Origin: Psoroptes ovis
Taxonomy: Eukaryota > Arthropoda > Arachnida > Sarcoptiformes > Psoroptidae
Assembly (NCBI GenBank): GCA_002943765.1
Contig: PQWQ01000001.1
Coordinates: 1,178,001-1,242,000, forward strand
Direction of reading: 5' to 3'
DNA: 64,000 bases
The translations under genes and the position numbers were made by a program. Position 1 is the stretch's first letter, and each line of letters opens with the position of its first letter. Of the stretch, positions 44,290-56,622 are shown piece by piece. The notes beneath the pieces are model-generated. The model did no database searches. It was not told where the DNA came from and worked only from the letters and a program-made list of their open reading frames with translations.

Positions 44290-45446
44290 TTAAAACGAAT
44301 ACATCATTGTCGATATAACAACCAATAATGTACCAATTATAAAGGTAAATGATGATTGAAATTCATCGAATATAAAATGACTACACATTGATGATAGTAT
44401 TATTGAAATTGTTGTTGCAAAACCTTTAAGAATATTGTCAGCATATTTCATCACTAATGATACACAGATACCACCGAATGCTTGTAATAATATTACTAAA
44501 TATGTTAAAGAATTGTAACCCTATAGATTTTTGAAAAAAAAACATACATAATTAATGTAATAATCATATATTAAAGCAAATAAACTTACGTAAAAAAAGC
44601 CTTTAAGATTAATTTCTTTATAATCATAAAAAATGATCATAGACGATGAAAATAAACAGCTTAAGATTGCTAATTGTATATTTCTTATCCATAATGATTG
44701 AGCTTTGGATACTTTGATCAATTTTTCGAAATAAACACCGGAAAAACCACTGGATAACGATGACAATATGATGGCAATTAAACCAATCATTTTATTTTCA
44801 TTGAATTGTAATGAATCTGTTCTAGATTGTCGTGGACTATTGTTAGGCCACTGGACCAGAATGACTCCAAACATAAGTATGAATAATGCAATCCATTGTT
44901 GCCGGGAAAGATTTTTCCTCAATATCCAATTAGAAAATAATGCAGTTGTTATAATTTTAAATTGATAAGTGACCTAAATTTAACGAAATGACAATCAAAA
45001 TTATGATTTAAATTTCAACAAAATTAAAATCAATATACTTGATAGGTAGCTGCATCTAAATTTGTCAAGGCAAGAAATAATAAATTATTTTGTACAGTAT
45101 AAAGAAATGCTGGGATCAGAATTTTTGCCAATTCTTTTGGTTTTCCTATGACTTCATTTTTCAAAATGGTAAATAGACCTTGTAGCGATTCTAATGGAAG
45201 AAAAATACTTAATCAGAAATTTTTTGAAATTAGAATTTAAGAAAAATTACCTGTATAAACAATAACAACGATACATATTAATAATTTTAAAAATTCTGAA
45301 AGAAATACAGCTGTACTATTGAAATATGTTTCATTTGGACTAGAATTTTTACGCGAATATCGCAGTGTAAGTACCAATATTGTTGTTTGTAGCGTTATCA
45401 ATACTAATGTTGCATATTTCATTAATTTTGTTTGATTATCATTCAT
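44290..45446 (-). CDS. SLC35A3: Golgi nucleotide-sugar transporter (SLC35A3-like)
   Basis: Probably carries UDP-N-acetylglucosamine into the Golgi. Exons (minus) 45446-45251, 45190-45039, 44973-44590 and 44520-44290 join in frame to 320 residues (human SLC35A3 has 325). Landmarks: YATLVLITLQTTILVLTLRY; STAVFLSEFLKLLICIVVIV; YTVQNNLLFLALTNLDAATY; VTYQFKIITTALFS; SGFSGVYFEKLIKVSKAQSL; WIRNIQLAI; and MKYADNILKGFATTISIIL. The QTTILVLTLRYSR start is of A3 type, whereas the gene at 22599-23951 is of A2 type. Substrate assignment within SLC35A is tentative. It is head-to-head with USP14 across 360 bases. Confidence 0.85.
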
Positions 45447-45806
45447 TTTTTTTCTCTTTATTTTCTTATGAATAAAATTTTTAGTTTATCATTTTTCATT
45501 TCATTGATTTTTGAATTATGTAACAACTTTCATGTCATTTTTTATTTTGATGACATGGCTATATTCACTTTTGAATCCTTTTTGTGTCGATTTAGAATTA
45601 TTTTTTTGCCATCAAAATTAAATGCTGCATCATCTTGTGCAGATGGCGCTTTCATGCATGATTAATTTCTTTGGTTATTTTGGCATTTTTTTCAAGATTT
45701 CGGCATTTGATGCTAGAAATAAGACATTTTTGTTTTAAAATTTTAATTAAAATCACAATTGATTTGTTTTGAATTATAAATTTTAAATAATTTTGCAGCA
45801 AACAAA
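45447..45806. promoter_or_regulatory. SLC35A3/USP14 divergent promoter region
   Basis: 360 bases between two outward-facing start codons, so both promoters are here. The sequence TGCAGATGGCGCTTTC (near 45638-45653) is a GC-richer patch in AT-rich DNA. An open frame at 45432-45665 overlaps it and matches nothing I know. Confidence 0.4.
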
Positions 45807-47501
45807 ATGTCCACATTCAACGGTAATAATTGTAGCTATGATCAATGATTTATCATTTTAATAAATTTTTAATCATACAGTCAAAGTAAAATGGAACAAA
45901 GATTTATATGATTTAGAACTCGACACTAATGAACCACCATCAGTGTTCAAAGCGCAAATATTTGCCATAACTGGTGTAAGACCTGATCGACAAAAAGTTA
46001 TGTTCAAAGGAGCTGTCATTAAAGATGATGAATGGAGCGCTACAATGTTGAAATCGATTAAGAATGTAAGCATTTATTGATGAAAAGTATTATTCATTAA
46101 TCTTATTAATTTTTCCAAAGGGATCAACCTTTTTATTGATGGGATCAGTTGACGAATTACCCGATGAACCTAAAGAAAAAACTGTTTTCGTTGAAGACAT
46201 GACTGATAAAGAATTGGCAACTGTTTTGGATGAACCATCTGGTTTAGTCAATTTAGGTAACACTTGTTATCTGAACGCTACAATTCAATCATTGTCAACT
46301 GTGCCGGAATTGAAAGAATGCCTTAAAAAGTAATTTTCAAAATACATCATTTCAAATTTTAAAATATTATTATTTAATGCTTCAAACAGGTATAAAGGAA
46401 CATTTACAGTGAATCAATCATTCGATTTAGCCAATGATGTGGTTGTGACATTACGCGATGTCTACAATAAAATGGAACAATCATCTAAAGTGGTACCGGT
46501 GTTATTGTTACAAATGTTACATGTAATGTTTCCACAATTTGCTGAAAAAACTGAAAATGGACAATTCGCTCAACAAGATGCAAATGAATGTTGGAGTGAA
46601 TTGATCAAAGTTTTGCAGCAAAAATTACGATTAGATGATGAATCAAAAGATGGCAATGATTCTAAATCAAATTTTATAACACAATATTTCGGTGGTACAT
46701 TACAATCGACAATGAAATGTATTGAAGATGATGAAGAAAAGGAAACAGAAGCAACTGAAAATTTTCTACAATTAAGTTGTTTCATTTCACAAGATGTAAA
46801 ATATTTACAAACAGGTTTAAAATTACGTTTAGAAGAAGAAATCAATAAACATTCAATACGTTTGAATCGTGATGCAAAATATTTGAAAAAAAGCAAAATA
46901 TCACGTTTGCCTGCATATTTATCAATCAATTTGATTAGATTTTTTTATAAAGAAAAAAATTCTGTCAATGCCAAAATATTGAAAGATGTTAAATTTTCAT
47001 TGACATTGGATTTATATGAATTGTGTACACCTGAATTGCAGAAAAAATTAATTCCTATGAGACAAAAATTCAAAGAATATGAAGATAGAAAATTGGAAAA
47101 AGCCCAAAAACAGCAGCAGCAGCCTGAAAATAAAAAAGATAAAGAAATAGCAAAAAATTATTATAATTATTCATTTGATGATGATCCTGGATCGAATAAT
47201 AGTGGTTTCTATCAATTATATGCTGTATTGACACATAAAGGCCGTTCAAGTTCAAGTGGACATTATGTTGGATGGATTAAACATAAAGGTAAATTTGTAG
47301 GAAGTTTTCCATCAATTTCATTTGATAAATTAATAAAAAAATTTTCCTCGTTTCACAGATAAATGGTTTAAATGTGATGATGATTTAATCAATCAAGTAT
47401 CCGAAGAGGAAATATTAAAATTATCAGGCGGCGGTGATTGGCATTGTGCATATGTTTTGCTATATGGACCACAATTGATTGAAAAATTTGAAAATGAATA
47501 A
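45807..47501 (+). CDS. USP14: Proteasome-associated deubiquitinase USP14 (Ubp6)
   Basis: Cysteine protease that docks on the proteasome (via PSMD2/Rpn1) and trims ubiquitin chains from substrates. Exons 45807-45822, 45881-46065, 46121-46329, 46390-47288 and 47359-47501 join to 483 residues (human 494). An N-terminal ubiquitin-like domain (VKVKWNKDLYDLEL, GVRPDRQKVMFKG) precedes the USP catalytic domain. The Cys box is SGLVNLGNTCYLNATIQSL, the blocking-loop/finger region follows, and the His box is GRSSSSGHYVGW. WFKCDDD supplies the third catalytic residue. The end reads LSGGGDWHCAYVLLYGP. QQDANECW is the QQD box. AATAAA at 47535-47540. Confidence 0.96.
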
Positions 47502-47534
47502 AGTTTAAATTGATTTAAAAATTGAATTTTATTA

Positions 47535-47540
47535 AATAAA
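47535..47540 (+). terminator. USP14 poly(A) signal
   Basis: AATAAA 33 bases after the USP14 stop. Another AATAAA overlaps the stop codon itself (47497-47502). Confidence 0.5.
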
Positions 47541-47563
47541 AATGAAAATTTTTTATTAAGACG

Positions 47564-47580
47564 AAAAAAAAAAAAAAAAA
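47564..47580 (+). repeat. Poly(A) homopolymer, 17 bases
   Basis: Seventeen A in a row 24 bases after the USP14 AATAAA signal, close to where cleavage would be expected. Confidence 0.85.
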
Positions 47581-47655
47581 TTCAAATCGTTTGCATGATA
47601 TGTGACTATGTTAATTTCGATTGTGTGTTATTTGAATATTCATTTTTGTTTGTCT

Positions 47656-47661
47656 TTTATT
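47656..47661 (-). terminator. Furrowed poly(A) signal candidate
   Basis: AATAAA on the minus strand about 165 bases after the furrowed stop (47826-47828). Confidence 0.4.
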
Positions 47662-47825
47662 TTTACACGTGTGTTTAGATTTTTTACAAATTATAATTAT
47701 TCACATGATTTTTACGCAAAAATGGACTCTTAACATTTATAATTATAATTATTATAATTAGCAATATTTACAATTAATTTCTATGAGCTAATAAGGAATA
47801 TATTTTAAATTGAAAAGAAAAAAAA

Positions 47826-50800
47826 TCACAGATTTTTCGTTGTATTATTCATACCATTATTATGACTGAAATGTTGTTGCTGTTGTTGTTGTAGCTGTTG
47901 TTGCTGATGCGGTAATAATGGCAATGGTACTTGTTGCTGTTGATTATTTGAATGTATAATCGCTGGCAATGGACGATTATTGATTGAAAAATTATTTTGA
48001 CTAATTGGTACATGAATTATGTTTGACATATCATTATTATTATGTGATAATGGTATATTTGCATATAACGGTTGTGTTTTAATTATTGAACCATTATGAT
48101 TATTGTTTGGTGCTGAAAATGTAACTAGATTCGAATTATTCGTCCGTAAATTATTCATGTTATTATTATTATTATTATTGATTGTTTGATTCATTATTGC
48201 TGAATTTGAATCTAAACAGATCCTTGAGTAATTATTAATTGGTCTAGAAATATCTTTAGTTGTAATACTGCCATGATTATGATTATGTAAATGATGATTG
48301 ACTTCGATATTTTCACCACTTTTCATAGGTTTTTGTTTTTTACTGTTGAAATTAAACCATCACAAAAATATATATCAAACCTTAGAGAATGATCAACTCT
48401 TCAATGCGATTGATGGATTGACTTACATTTTTACAAATAAAAATCCAATGATAATCATTAGGATGAGAATTGTTCCGATGCCAAATGAAACACCAATACC
48501 AATAGATTTAGATGATTCAACACCATCGTAATCGGATTCACCATCCAGACTGTTTGCTCTTAAATTGTCTTCGATTTCATTTGCATCCTGTATTTCCAAG
48601 CATCTTGGTATTGTGCCGCTCCTAAAGTAATTGTTTTTCCGTGAAATATTTTTTTTCAAAATATCATTCAAGCAAAAAAAACAAACAAAAACTAACCATT
48701 CACCATTTGCTTGACAATATCTATGCTGTGATTCGGAAATCATTTTAAAATCGGGCAAACAATGATATTCAACAATACTGCCATAAAATGTTGTTCCATT
48801 AACGAGATATCCTCTACCATTAGGTATGACAGGTGGCCTTCCACAATCAACATCTATGGCGATCAATTGAAAGAAAGAGAGAGAGAGAGAGAAAGAAAAA
48901 ATATAACGATAAGGGGAAAAATGAACAAAATTGGATCAGTATTGAAAGTTTGTATTATTTGTTTTAAATTTTTTTTTCATTTTAAACAAAATCAAACACA
49001 TACAACGACAGAATGGAATTTGACCAGTCCATTGTCCATCAGTTTGACATGTACGTTCATTATTGCCAATCAATTCAAGACCATGAATACATGAATAAAT
49101 TGCTTTGCTGCCAACTTCATGATTGGTAACTTGTACCAATGTTTTATCGTCTTTTGTTTCTGGAGCTTTACATGTGACAACTTTTATTTGTTAATGTTAG
49201 AAAATGAGATCAATTTTTAAAAAGGAAAATTTGAAAAAATTTCTTGAATAAATCATCAAAAATATTATAATTACGTTCACAAACAGGTGGAACACTGCTC
49301 CAAGTGCCATTCTCTAAACAAATACGTCGTCTTGGTCCATTCAATTTGAAATTTAAATTACATTCATATTCAACAGTACTGCCATAATATGTTGAATTAC
49401 TTGATAGTAACCATTTTCCATTTGATAAAGGAAATGGCAATCCACAATCGATATCTTCGAATTAAAAGGAATAAAAGGTTATTCAGTTTGATTGATGTAT
49501 GGATTGATCGATTATCAACGATTCATGAATTCATGAATTAATGCATAAATAAATAATTAAAATTATCATTTTTTAAAATGAATTTCAATTTATGTTTTTG
49601 AAAATTGAAAAAAATAGCATCAAATATAAATTATCGTTACTTACAAACACAAATGGGTGGTGCATCACTCCAAAATCCAGTCGCTTCACATGTACGTAAT
49701 GAATGTCCTTGTACAATGTGTCCAAGTGAACAACGATATTGTACTGTTGATCCAACTTTAAATGAATCACTAAATGCACGATCATTACCATTATAAACGA
49801 CTGATGAATTTTTCGGAATTTCCGGTGGTGAACATCTTATTTCTATTGAAATATTTTGATATAATTTGAATAATTATTATTTTTTTTAATAATGTCAGTA
49901 ATTAGAATATTTTCAATTTCAAAAAAAGGGGCAAAATTCATTATCATATTACCTTCACATTTTGCTTTATTTCCTGACCATTTACCATTTTCTAGACAAA
50001 CTCTTGATTTATCACCGATCAATCTGTAGCCAGTACCACATGAATAATTTATGACGCTTCCTAAATGTGTGGTCAAATTTGTATAGATAATTTCTCCTTT
50101 CCATATAGGTTGAACACGGCCACATTCAACATCTGAATTTTTTTTTATATTAATTTGAATAATGATAATTATTAAATAGTAATTATATTTATAAGAAATA
50201 GAAAATAATTTGAATAAAATCTTAATTAATCAATTAACATACATTTACAAACAATATCTTCACCACTCCAATGGCCGTCTTTTTGACAACGTCGTTTTGG
50301 ATTACCATCAACAAGTTTATAACCAGATTCACATTCAAATAATAATTCTGAACCAACTGTAAAAGTGGTGCCTTGAAATTTTACTCCTGATACTTTTTTG
50401 GGCATACCACAATTTACCACTGATATTATTTTGAAATTATGAACAATTAACATTATGTTATAATATTACCTCGAGCTAAAAACTTACTTTCACATGTTGG
50501 CTCGATGCCACTCCATACACCGTATTCGGTGCAAGTTCTTGTCTGGTTTCCATTCAGAATGTAATTACGATCACATTCATAAACGATCGTGCTTCCATAA
50601 TAAGTTGTTTTATTCATCAATCTGTAGAAACCATTCTGCATTTCCAATGGTAATCGACAATCAATGACTGAAATTTTGTTTAGAAATAAAAAATTTAGAG
50701 GAAATTTCCATCATTTGATCTTGAAAAATGCATACATTTACATTGTGGTGCATTATGTGACCAAGCACCACCGATTTGACATGTCAATTCAGATTGACCG

Positions 50801-53612
50801 ACTAGAACGAAACCGGATAGACATGAATATGATGCAATACCATTTACAGTGCGATTAGTAACATGTACAAAACCATTATCAATATCTGCTGGCTGTTGAC
50901 AAAGAGCATAAAGACATTTAGGCTCTTGTCCACTCCATGTTCCATTTCCTAGACAATATCTTGTATCATCACCAACTAATGCATAATCATCAATACATGA
51001 ATATGTTGCCGATGCATTGTAATCTGTTCGCGAAAATTTCACATTTCCATTCAAAATCGATTGTAAAGGTCCGCATTCGACATAAACACATTTAGGAGCT
51101 TCACCTTGCCAAAAGCCATTACTTTGACAAAAACGTTTCTGTAATCCATCAAGTCGACAGCCTTGTGCACATTGGTAAGTGATTATATTGCCTATTCGAA
51201 AATCATTTTTGATTATCGTTGAATTTTCATTAATATCAGGACTGCCACAGTTAGACGGCGAATATTGACAAATCCAAGGTAAATAGTCAAGGTCTTTTGA
51301 ATTGAACAACAATTGAAAACATGTACAAATACAAAGAGGAAAAAAAATGATTTGATAGATAAGCATCAAACTTGTAATCATTGAAAAAATATAATAATCA
51401 TTGTTATTATTACCGCATGTGACATCATTCCAAAGCCATTTTCTTCCTCCATCCAATACAATACAATTTTGTTGTCCATTATAATTGTTTGGTTGATCTT
51501 CGGCCCATAAAAATTTATTGATCGGTTGTCCATTAATCCAATGCCAAAATAATCTTGGTCTTGTGCCGAATAATGAGGTAATATTATTCTGTACATAATG
51601 ATCTCTTCGAGCACCAACCCATAATAATTTTGATCGTAATTTAGATTTATAGCGTTCCAATTCATAATATAGAAAATTTTGTGTCATATCAGTGATTGAA
51701 TGTATTAAAAGACCTCCGCGTGATTTGCAATACATGTCTGCATCAACAAATGATCCACCTCTTTGTGTTTGAAATTCATAACATGTTTGATTGAAACTAG
51801 TAATTTGTTGATATTCCATAGCATCGCCACATCGATTCGATGAAAATTCTTTCGTAGTGAATACAAACACTTCACATAATGATAATGAACTTTCAATACC
51901 GACCATTTGTATGTAAACATAGCGGCCAATAATTGGATTAGCACAAGTAAAATCTTTATTTTCACCATCATCTAATGTACCTGGATACCATGCACATAAA
52001 CGATTTCCTTGTACTGTTGAACTATTACCAACACGTATTTCAAGATCATGTAGCGGTTGATGACCACAACAGCTACGTGTCAGTATACGAATAACACGTA
52101 TTTCATATGGTTGTAGCAGATCAACTTGCCACCAAGGTGAATTTTCAACTTTAGTTTCAGTACAATATTTATTTTCATGTAACACAGTTAAATCACCATC
52201 ATTTGCATTACGTGATTCGCCACCTTTTACGGTGCTTGATTGATTTGTAGGCTTTCCATATGCAACATTGACAGCTTAACAAAAACAAATCACAAACAAA
52301 CAAACAAAAATCAATCAATCAAACATGTCAATAATCGATTTCGAAAAGAAAAAAAAATCGAAAATATGAAAAAAACATTCTTACCACAATATGGCAATGT
52401 ACCGGACCATTTATTATTGATACAAATTCTTGTTGACATACCAAACAATTCATAGCCATCATTACATTTATAGAATGCTTCTGTACCATTCAATATAATA
52501 TCAGAGCTTAGCTTTAATTCAGCATAAATCGGTACCGATGGATATGAACAATGATTTTTGACTAATAATGAATCATCATCTTAATTCATTGTGAAACAAA
52601 AGGAAATGAGTATAAAATTAATGATATTATATTCAATAATATGCGATAAGAAGAAATAAAAAAAAATTTGAAATAAGATAAATGGCATAAATGACTATTA
52701 AGCACCAATGTCTACACAACGAACGAACAATTGACTTGAACACACAATATGTGTTTTGACACACATTTCACATTTCACTCAAATCATTCAATTTGAGTTT
52801 TTTTTTTTATTTTGGTTACGGTTCGATAATCATCAATCATTATTATAAATAATAATATTTAGCGATAACAACTATGATCTTTGAGCTATGATCACATAAA
52901 TGATCATGGTTTTAATATGTATTTTTATAAGTCTTAAGTCAATTCAAGAGTATTAAGCATACAACAACAAAATGGAAAAATGGCACGCACGAATGCACGA
53001 TTATTCATTTTAAGAAATAATGGAAAAAAATATTAAATTTAATCATATAAAAATTTGATTGAAACAACGCAAGAAGAAAATCAAACAAAAATCAAAATTA
53101 AATAATAAATCTTGAAATTTGATCTTAAAGATAAACAACATTGATTTATTCATTTATCAATTCATACCTGTTATTGATGATAATAATTGTGCACAAGATG
53201 AATGATTAGAAATGATCATCATCATAATTAATGAATATAATAATGATTTTGATTTCGACGTTGTTGATGATGTAGATGGTGATGATAATAATGGCAATTT
53301 AGATGACGATGTCGATGATGTTGATGATGATGATGATGATGAAAATAAAAATATTGATGTAAACAATGATGATGAGGATGATGATAATAATGTTTGAAAT
53401 TTTGATGATTTAAATAATAATAACAATATAAATGGTAATGATAATAATGACAATGATGATGAATATATTGATGAATGCAACATCAGCATCAGCATCATCA
53501 TTCTTTTCGATGATATCATTTCGCATATATTCATCATAGTCATAATAATCAACATCATTAACAGTAAATTTGAAAATGATAATATACTTTTTGATATTAT
53601 AAATGAATACAT
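47826..53612 (-). CDS. fw: Furrowed-type receptor: sushi, fucolectin, C-type lectin, sushi repeats, TM
   Basis: Cell-surface adhesion receptor; in Drosophila furrowed acts in sense-organ development and planar polarity. Exons (minus) 53612-53168, 52579-52385, 52274-51414, 51293-50736, 50667-50488, 50419-50243, 50132-49953, 49842-49645, 49454-49275, 49180-49004, 48853-48697, 48621-48427 and 48342-47826 join in frame to ~1,339 residues. Order: signal-like segment ending SSCAQ; one sushi; F5/8-fucolectin (NVAYGKPTNQSST, PWWQVDLLQPYEIRVIRI); C-type lectin (EDQPNNYNGQQNC, WLWNDVTC, LPWICQY); ten sushi repeats; a membrane helix (VSFGIGTILILMIIIGFLFV); then a ~170-residue Asn/Gln/His-rich cytoplasmic tail. 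Nearly all introns are phase 1. The first exon is Ser/Leu/Met-rich and its true start codon is uncertain. Confidence 0.85.
48869..48899. repeat. GA-rich microsatellite in a furrowed intron
   Basis: GAAAGAAAGAGAGAGAGAGA-type tract between the exons ending at 48853 and 49004. Confidence 0.8.
51294..51413 (-). other. Stop-free 120-base intron inside the C-type lectin domain
   Basis: GT at 51413-51412 and AG at 51295-51294 on the minus strand. Its removal joins DVTC directly to DLDYLPWICQY, as the C-lectin fold needs. The intron is 40 codons long without a stop and would encode a hydrophobic, Cys-containing insert if kept. Confidence 0.65.
52580..53167 (-). other. First coding intron of furrowed
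   Basis: 588 bases, the longest intron called in the window; AT-rich with T-runs. Nothing else recognised. The joins at either side (ACAG/GTATGA donor; TTAAG acceptor at 52580-52581) restore ...SSIT-DDD-SLLVKNHC. Confidence 0.55.
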
Positions 53613-55765
53613 ATTGTTATTGTTGTGGTTATTATCTTTATTTATTTTATTTATAATTTATAATTCAAAGATTTATTTTCGTTTGCGATTCTTTTTTTGG
53701 TGATTTATTCGTTTTTATTCGTTTATTATTATGGTATCACATTAATCGATGTCATCGATGTTAATGATGGCGATAAAAACACAAAAGGAATTTGATAATT
53801 TTCTTAATTCTTTTTGCAAAAAATTTAAATTCAAATACGATTAAATAAAATAGAAATGAATGAAAATCGAAATGAAACAACTTAATAATGATCACAATAA
53901 CACACAAACACAATCGACATTCGACACAGCCGTAACACTTCTATTTTCTTTGATCTAATAATACTAATAACGTTAATGATGATCAACAATAATTATGAAT
54001 GATAATGATGATGATCATAAAAATAATAACAATAATAATAATGATCAAAAACAAACAACAATCGAATGTTGATGATGAAGAGGACGAAGATAATTATTGG
54101 TCACATTTGGGTAACATTAATAAAGTTTCGATGATTCAAAAAAAAGCATCAAACACGATTAGTGATGGACACTTGAATCGTTTTGATCTTTAATTGTTAT
54201 TATCGTTGAAATATCATGATCATCATCATAATGATTATTACATCAACTTAGATCATTATTATGGCGATAATGGTGATAGTGATGGTGATGATGATATGAT
54301 TTCAAATTTTTTCGTAGTTCATTGATGATTATTTGTTTATTTTGAAATTAACAAATCATTATTTTCTCAATGTGAGAAAACACTTCGGAAACAAGTGGAT
54401 GATTGCTCAATGCTGTGATTTTGTTGATGTTTGATATTGTCGGCTGATGATGATGAAGATTTCATCAAAAATCATTCATAAATTTGTTTATTTATTTATT
54501 TTTTGATTTGTAATTTCACTCATTTCATTCATAAAAATGTGAAAATTCATTGAAACATTCATTTCATAAATTTCAAATAATTTCGAAAAAAAATCGTAAT
54601 TTCAAAATTGGTCATTTAAGGTATGCGAAATAATGGAAGATTTCCTCTGATTTTCCTTTGATTAAATCAATTTAATTCAAATTAAATTCAATTTTAAATT
54701 TAAATTTAATTCAATTTATTAAACATAAATTCACGATTAACGGTTAATCACAGTGTTGATCAAATTTGATTAAACGATTCCAAGAAATGAAAATTGACGA
54801 TCAAAGATGAATGAGAAATCACCACACAACATTAAATTTCAATCGCAATTTACGTGTTTTCAGTGCATAAAAATGTTAAAATTTCACAAATTGAACAAAT
54901 ATGAAGAAGATGGAGAAAATTGGAAAATGAACGAGGGCGATCATTTTGGATTGTGGATCATATTATTCATACATTGATTCTTACATCCATTGAGACATTC
55001 ATACATTCAAACCTCAGCAACAACAAACAAATTTCGAAAAGAGTGAAAATGATCATAACGGAGAAATGAAAGATGCATGAATTTAAATGTAAATAACACA
55101 CACATGAAATAATCATTTATACATGAATAAAACGATGATTATTTGTACGATGTTCGATGTTCAAATCAAACATTCAACAAACAAACAAACAAACGAACGA
55201 ATAAACAATCAATGATCGTTCATATTTTTGCCCATTAAATTCATAACAAAATACGATGTAAAGCAGAAAAAAAAACACTGACTAAATGAAACACCTTGCG
55301 CATACTTAAACACATTTGATTATGTCGGTGAAGATGATGATGGTGGTGATGGTGGTGGTGATGTTGGAACACGAAACATAATCATCATCGAACAACATTA
55401 ACAGTTGAATTGACTCTGAAATGAATTGAATTATCAATGAATGAATAGGACGAATATAAAAAACAAACTCTGCATGTGTGTGTTGTTAATTGAAATGTAT
55501 TATGAATGATAATTTTTTTTGTATTACGAATCGAATTGAATTGAATTAAAAATTAATTTTTGTCAATTATCATAGATACATGTAACAATAATAAGGATTT
55601 TCATCATTCATTCATTCATTTCTTGATTTATGAAACATATTTTCTCTTTTTCAAATATTTTGAAACAAATTTCTTTCTATTCAAAGACATGAAACACAGG
55701 TGAATTCGACTTTTGTAATAATTTCTTCCAATTTGATTTGATTTGATTCAAAGCACACACACACC

Positions 55766-55785
55766 ATTCATTCATTCATTCATTC
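55766..55785. repeat. (ATTC)n microsatellite
   Basis: Five tandem copies of a tetranucleotide, following a short ACAC run. Confidence 0.85.
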
Positions 55786-56511
55786 AAAAGCACATATTCA
55801 CATGTATACAATTTCCCCTCGATTTTCTCAATTTGAAATTTTTTTTTGTTTTGTTCAAAGAAAGAAAAAGAACAATTTCTCCATTTCAATGATCATAATA
55901 AATCATGATGATGATGGTGATGGTGATGTTGATGGTGGTGGTTGTTGTTGCTGCTGCTGATGTAGTCATTGTTGTTGATCAACAAGTGTTTCAGCGAACG
56001 CTGAATTGTTTTTGGGCTGTTTTTTTATTCATTTTTTTTTCGTTGTTGTTCTGGAACAACAACAACAACAACAATAATAAACATCAACAAGAACAAAACA
56101 GAACACAACGAAGAAAGAATAAAATGGATTTAATGCTCGCGGATGCAGCTTTTGGATGTGGATGAATGATTCAGAATGTGGAAAAATAATGGCTGAATCA
56201 ATGAATGAATGAATATGTACAAAAATATCCCATAAGAAAAGAAAAGAGAACAAATCCCAATTGAAACTCTTGCTATTATCCATATAAATGAAGGTAAACC
56301 ATTTTTCTGAAATATTTTTTTTTGAAATACACAAAAAAAAAGAAAAAGAGAAAAGATTTCTAATTTGAACAATTGATCAACGCTGATGATAATAAACAAC
56401 AACAACAACGACGACTATGACGACAAACGAAACTAAATTGAACAAGTAAAGAGCCAAGGTTTCTGTTTTTAAAAAAAGAAACCATGATCAAAAACATGAT
56501 CGAAATTACCA

Positions 56512-56622
56512 CCAACCATCATCATCATCTTCATCATCACCAACATCAACATCATCACCATCGTCATCGCAGTTATCGGCACCATAACCATCACCATCAT
56601 CATCATACTCGCCATCATCCTC
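56512..56622. repeat. Imperfect CAT/ATC trinucleotide tract
   Basis: About 110 bases of interrupted CAT/ATC units with C/A-rich interruptions; the minus-strand frame gives only Asp/Gly residues and is not taken as a gene. Confidence 0.7.

Larger units (their letters stand above)
47502..47825. other. USP14/furrowed convergent 3' region
   Basis: 324 bases between convergent stops: USP14 poly(A) signal at 47535-47540, an A17 tract at 47564-47580, and a minus-strand AATAAA at 47656-47661 for furrowed. No gene. Confidence 0.6.

Noticed and set aside
45432..45665. Plus-strand ORF between SLC35A3 and USP14
   Set aside because: Overlaps the SLC35A3 start on the other strand and has no family match.
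53212..53397. Asp/Asn-rich ORF on the plus strand
   Set aside because: It is the antisense reading of the repeat-like furrowed signal exon.
55905..56165. Met/Val-rich ORF
   Set aside because: Direct translation of GATGGT-type repeats; no gene evidence.
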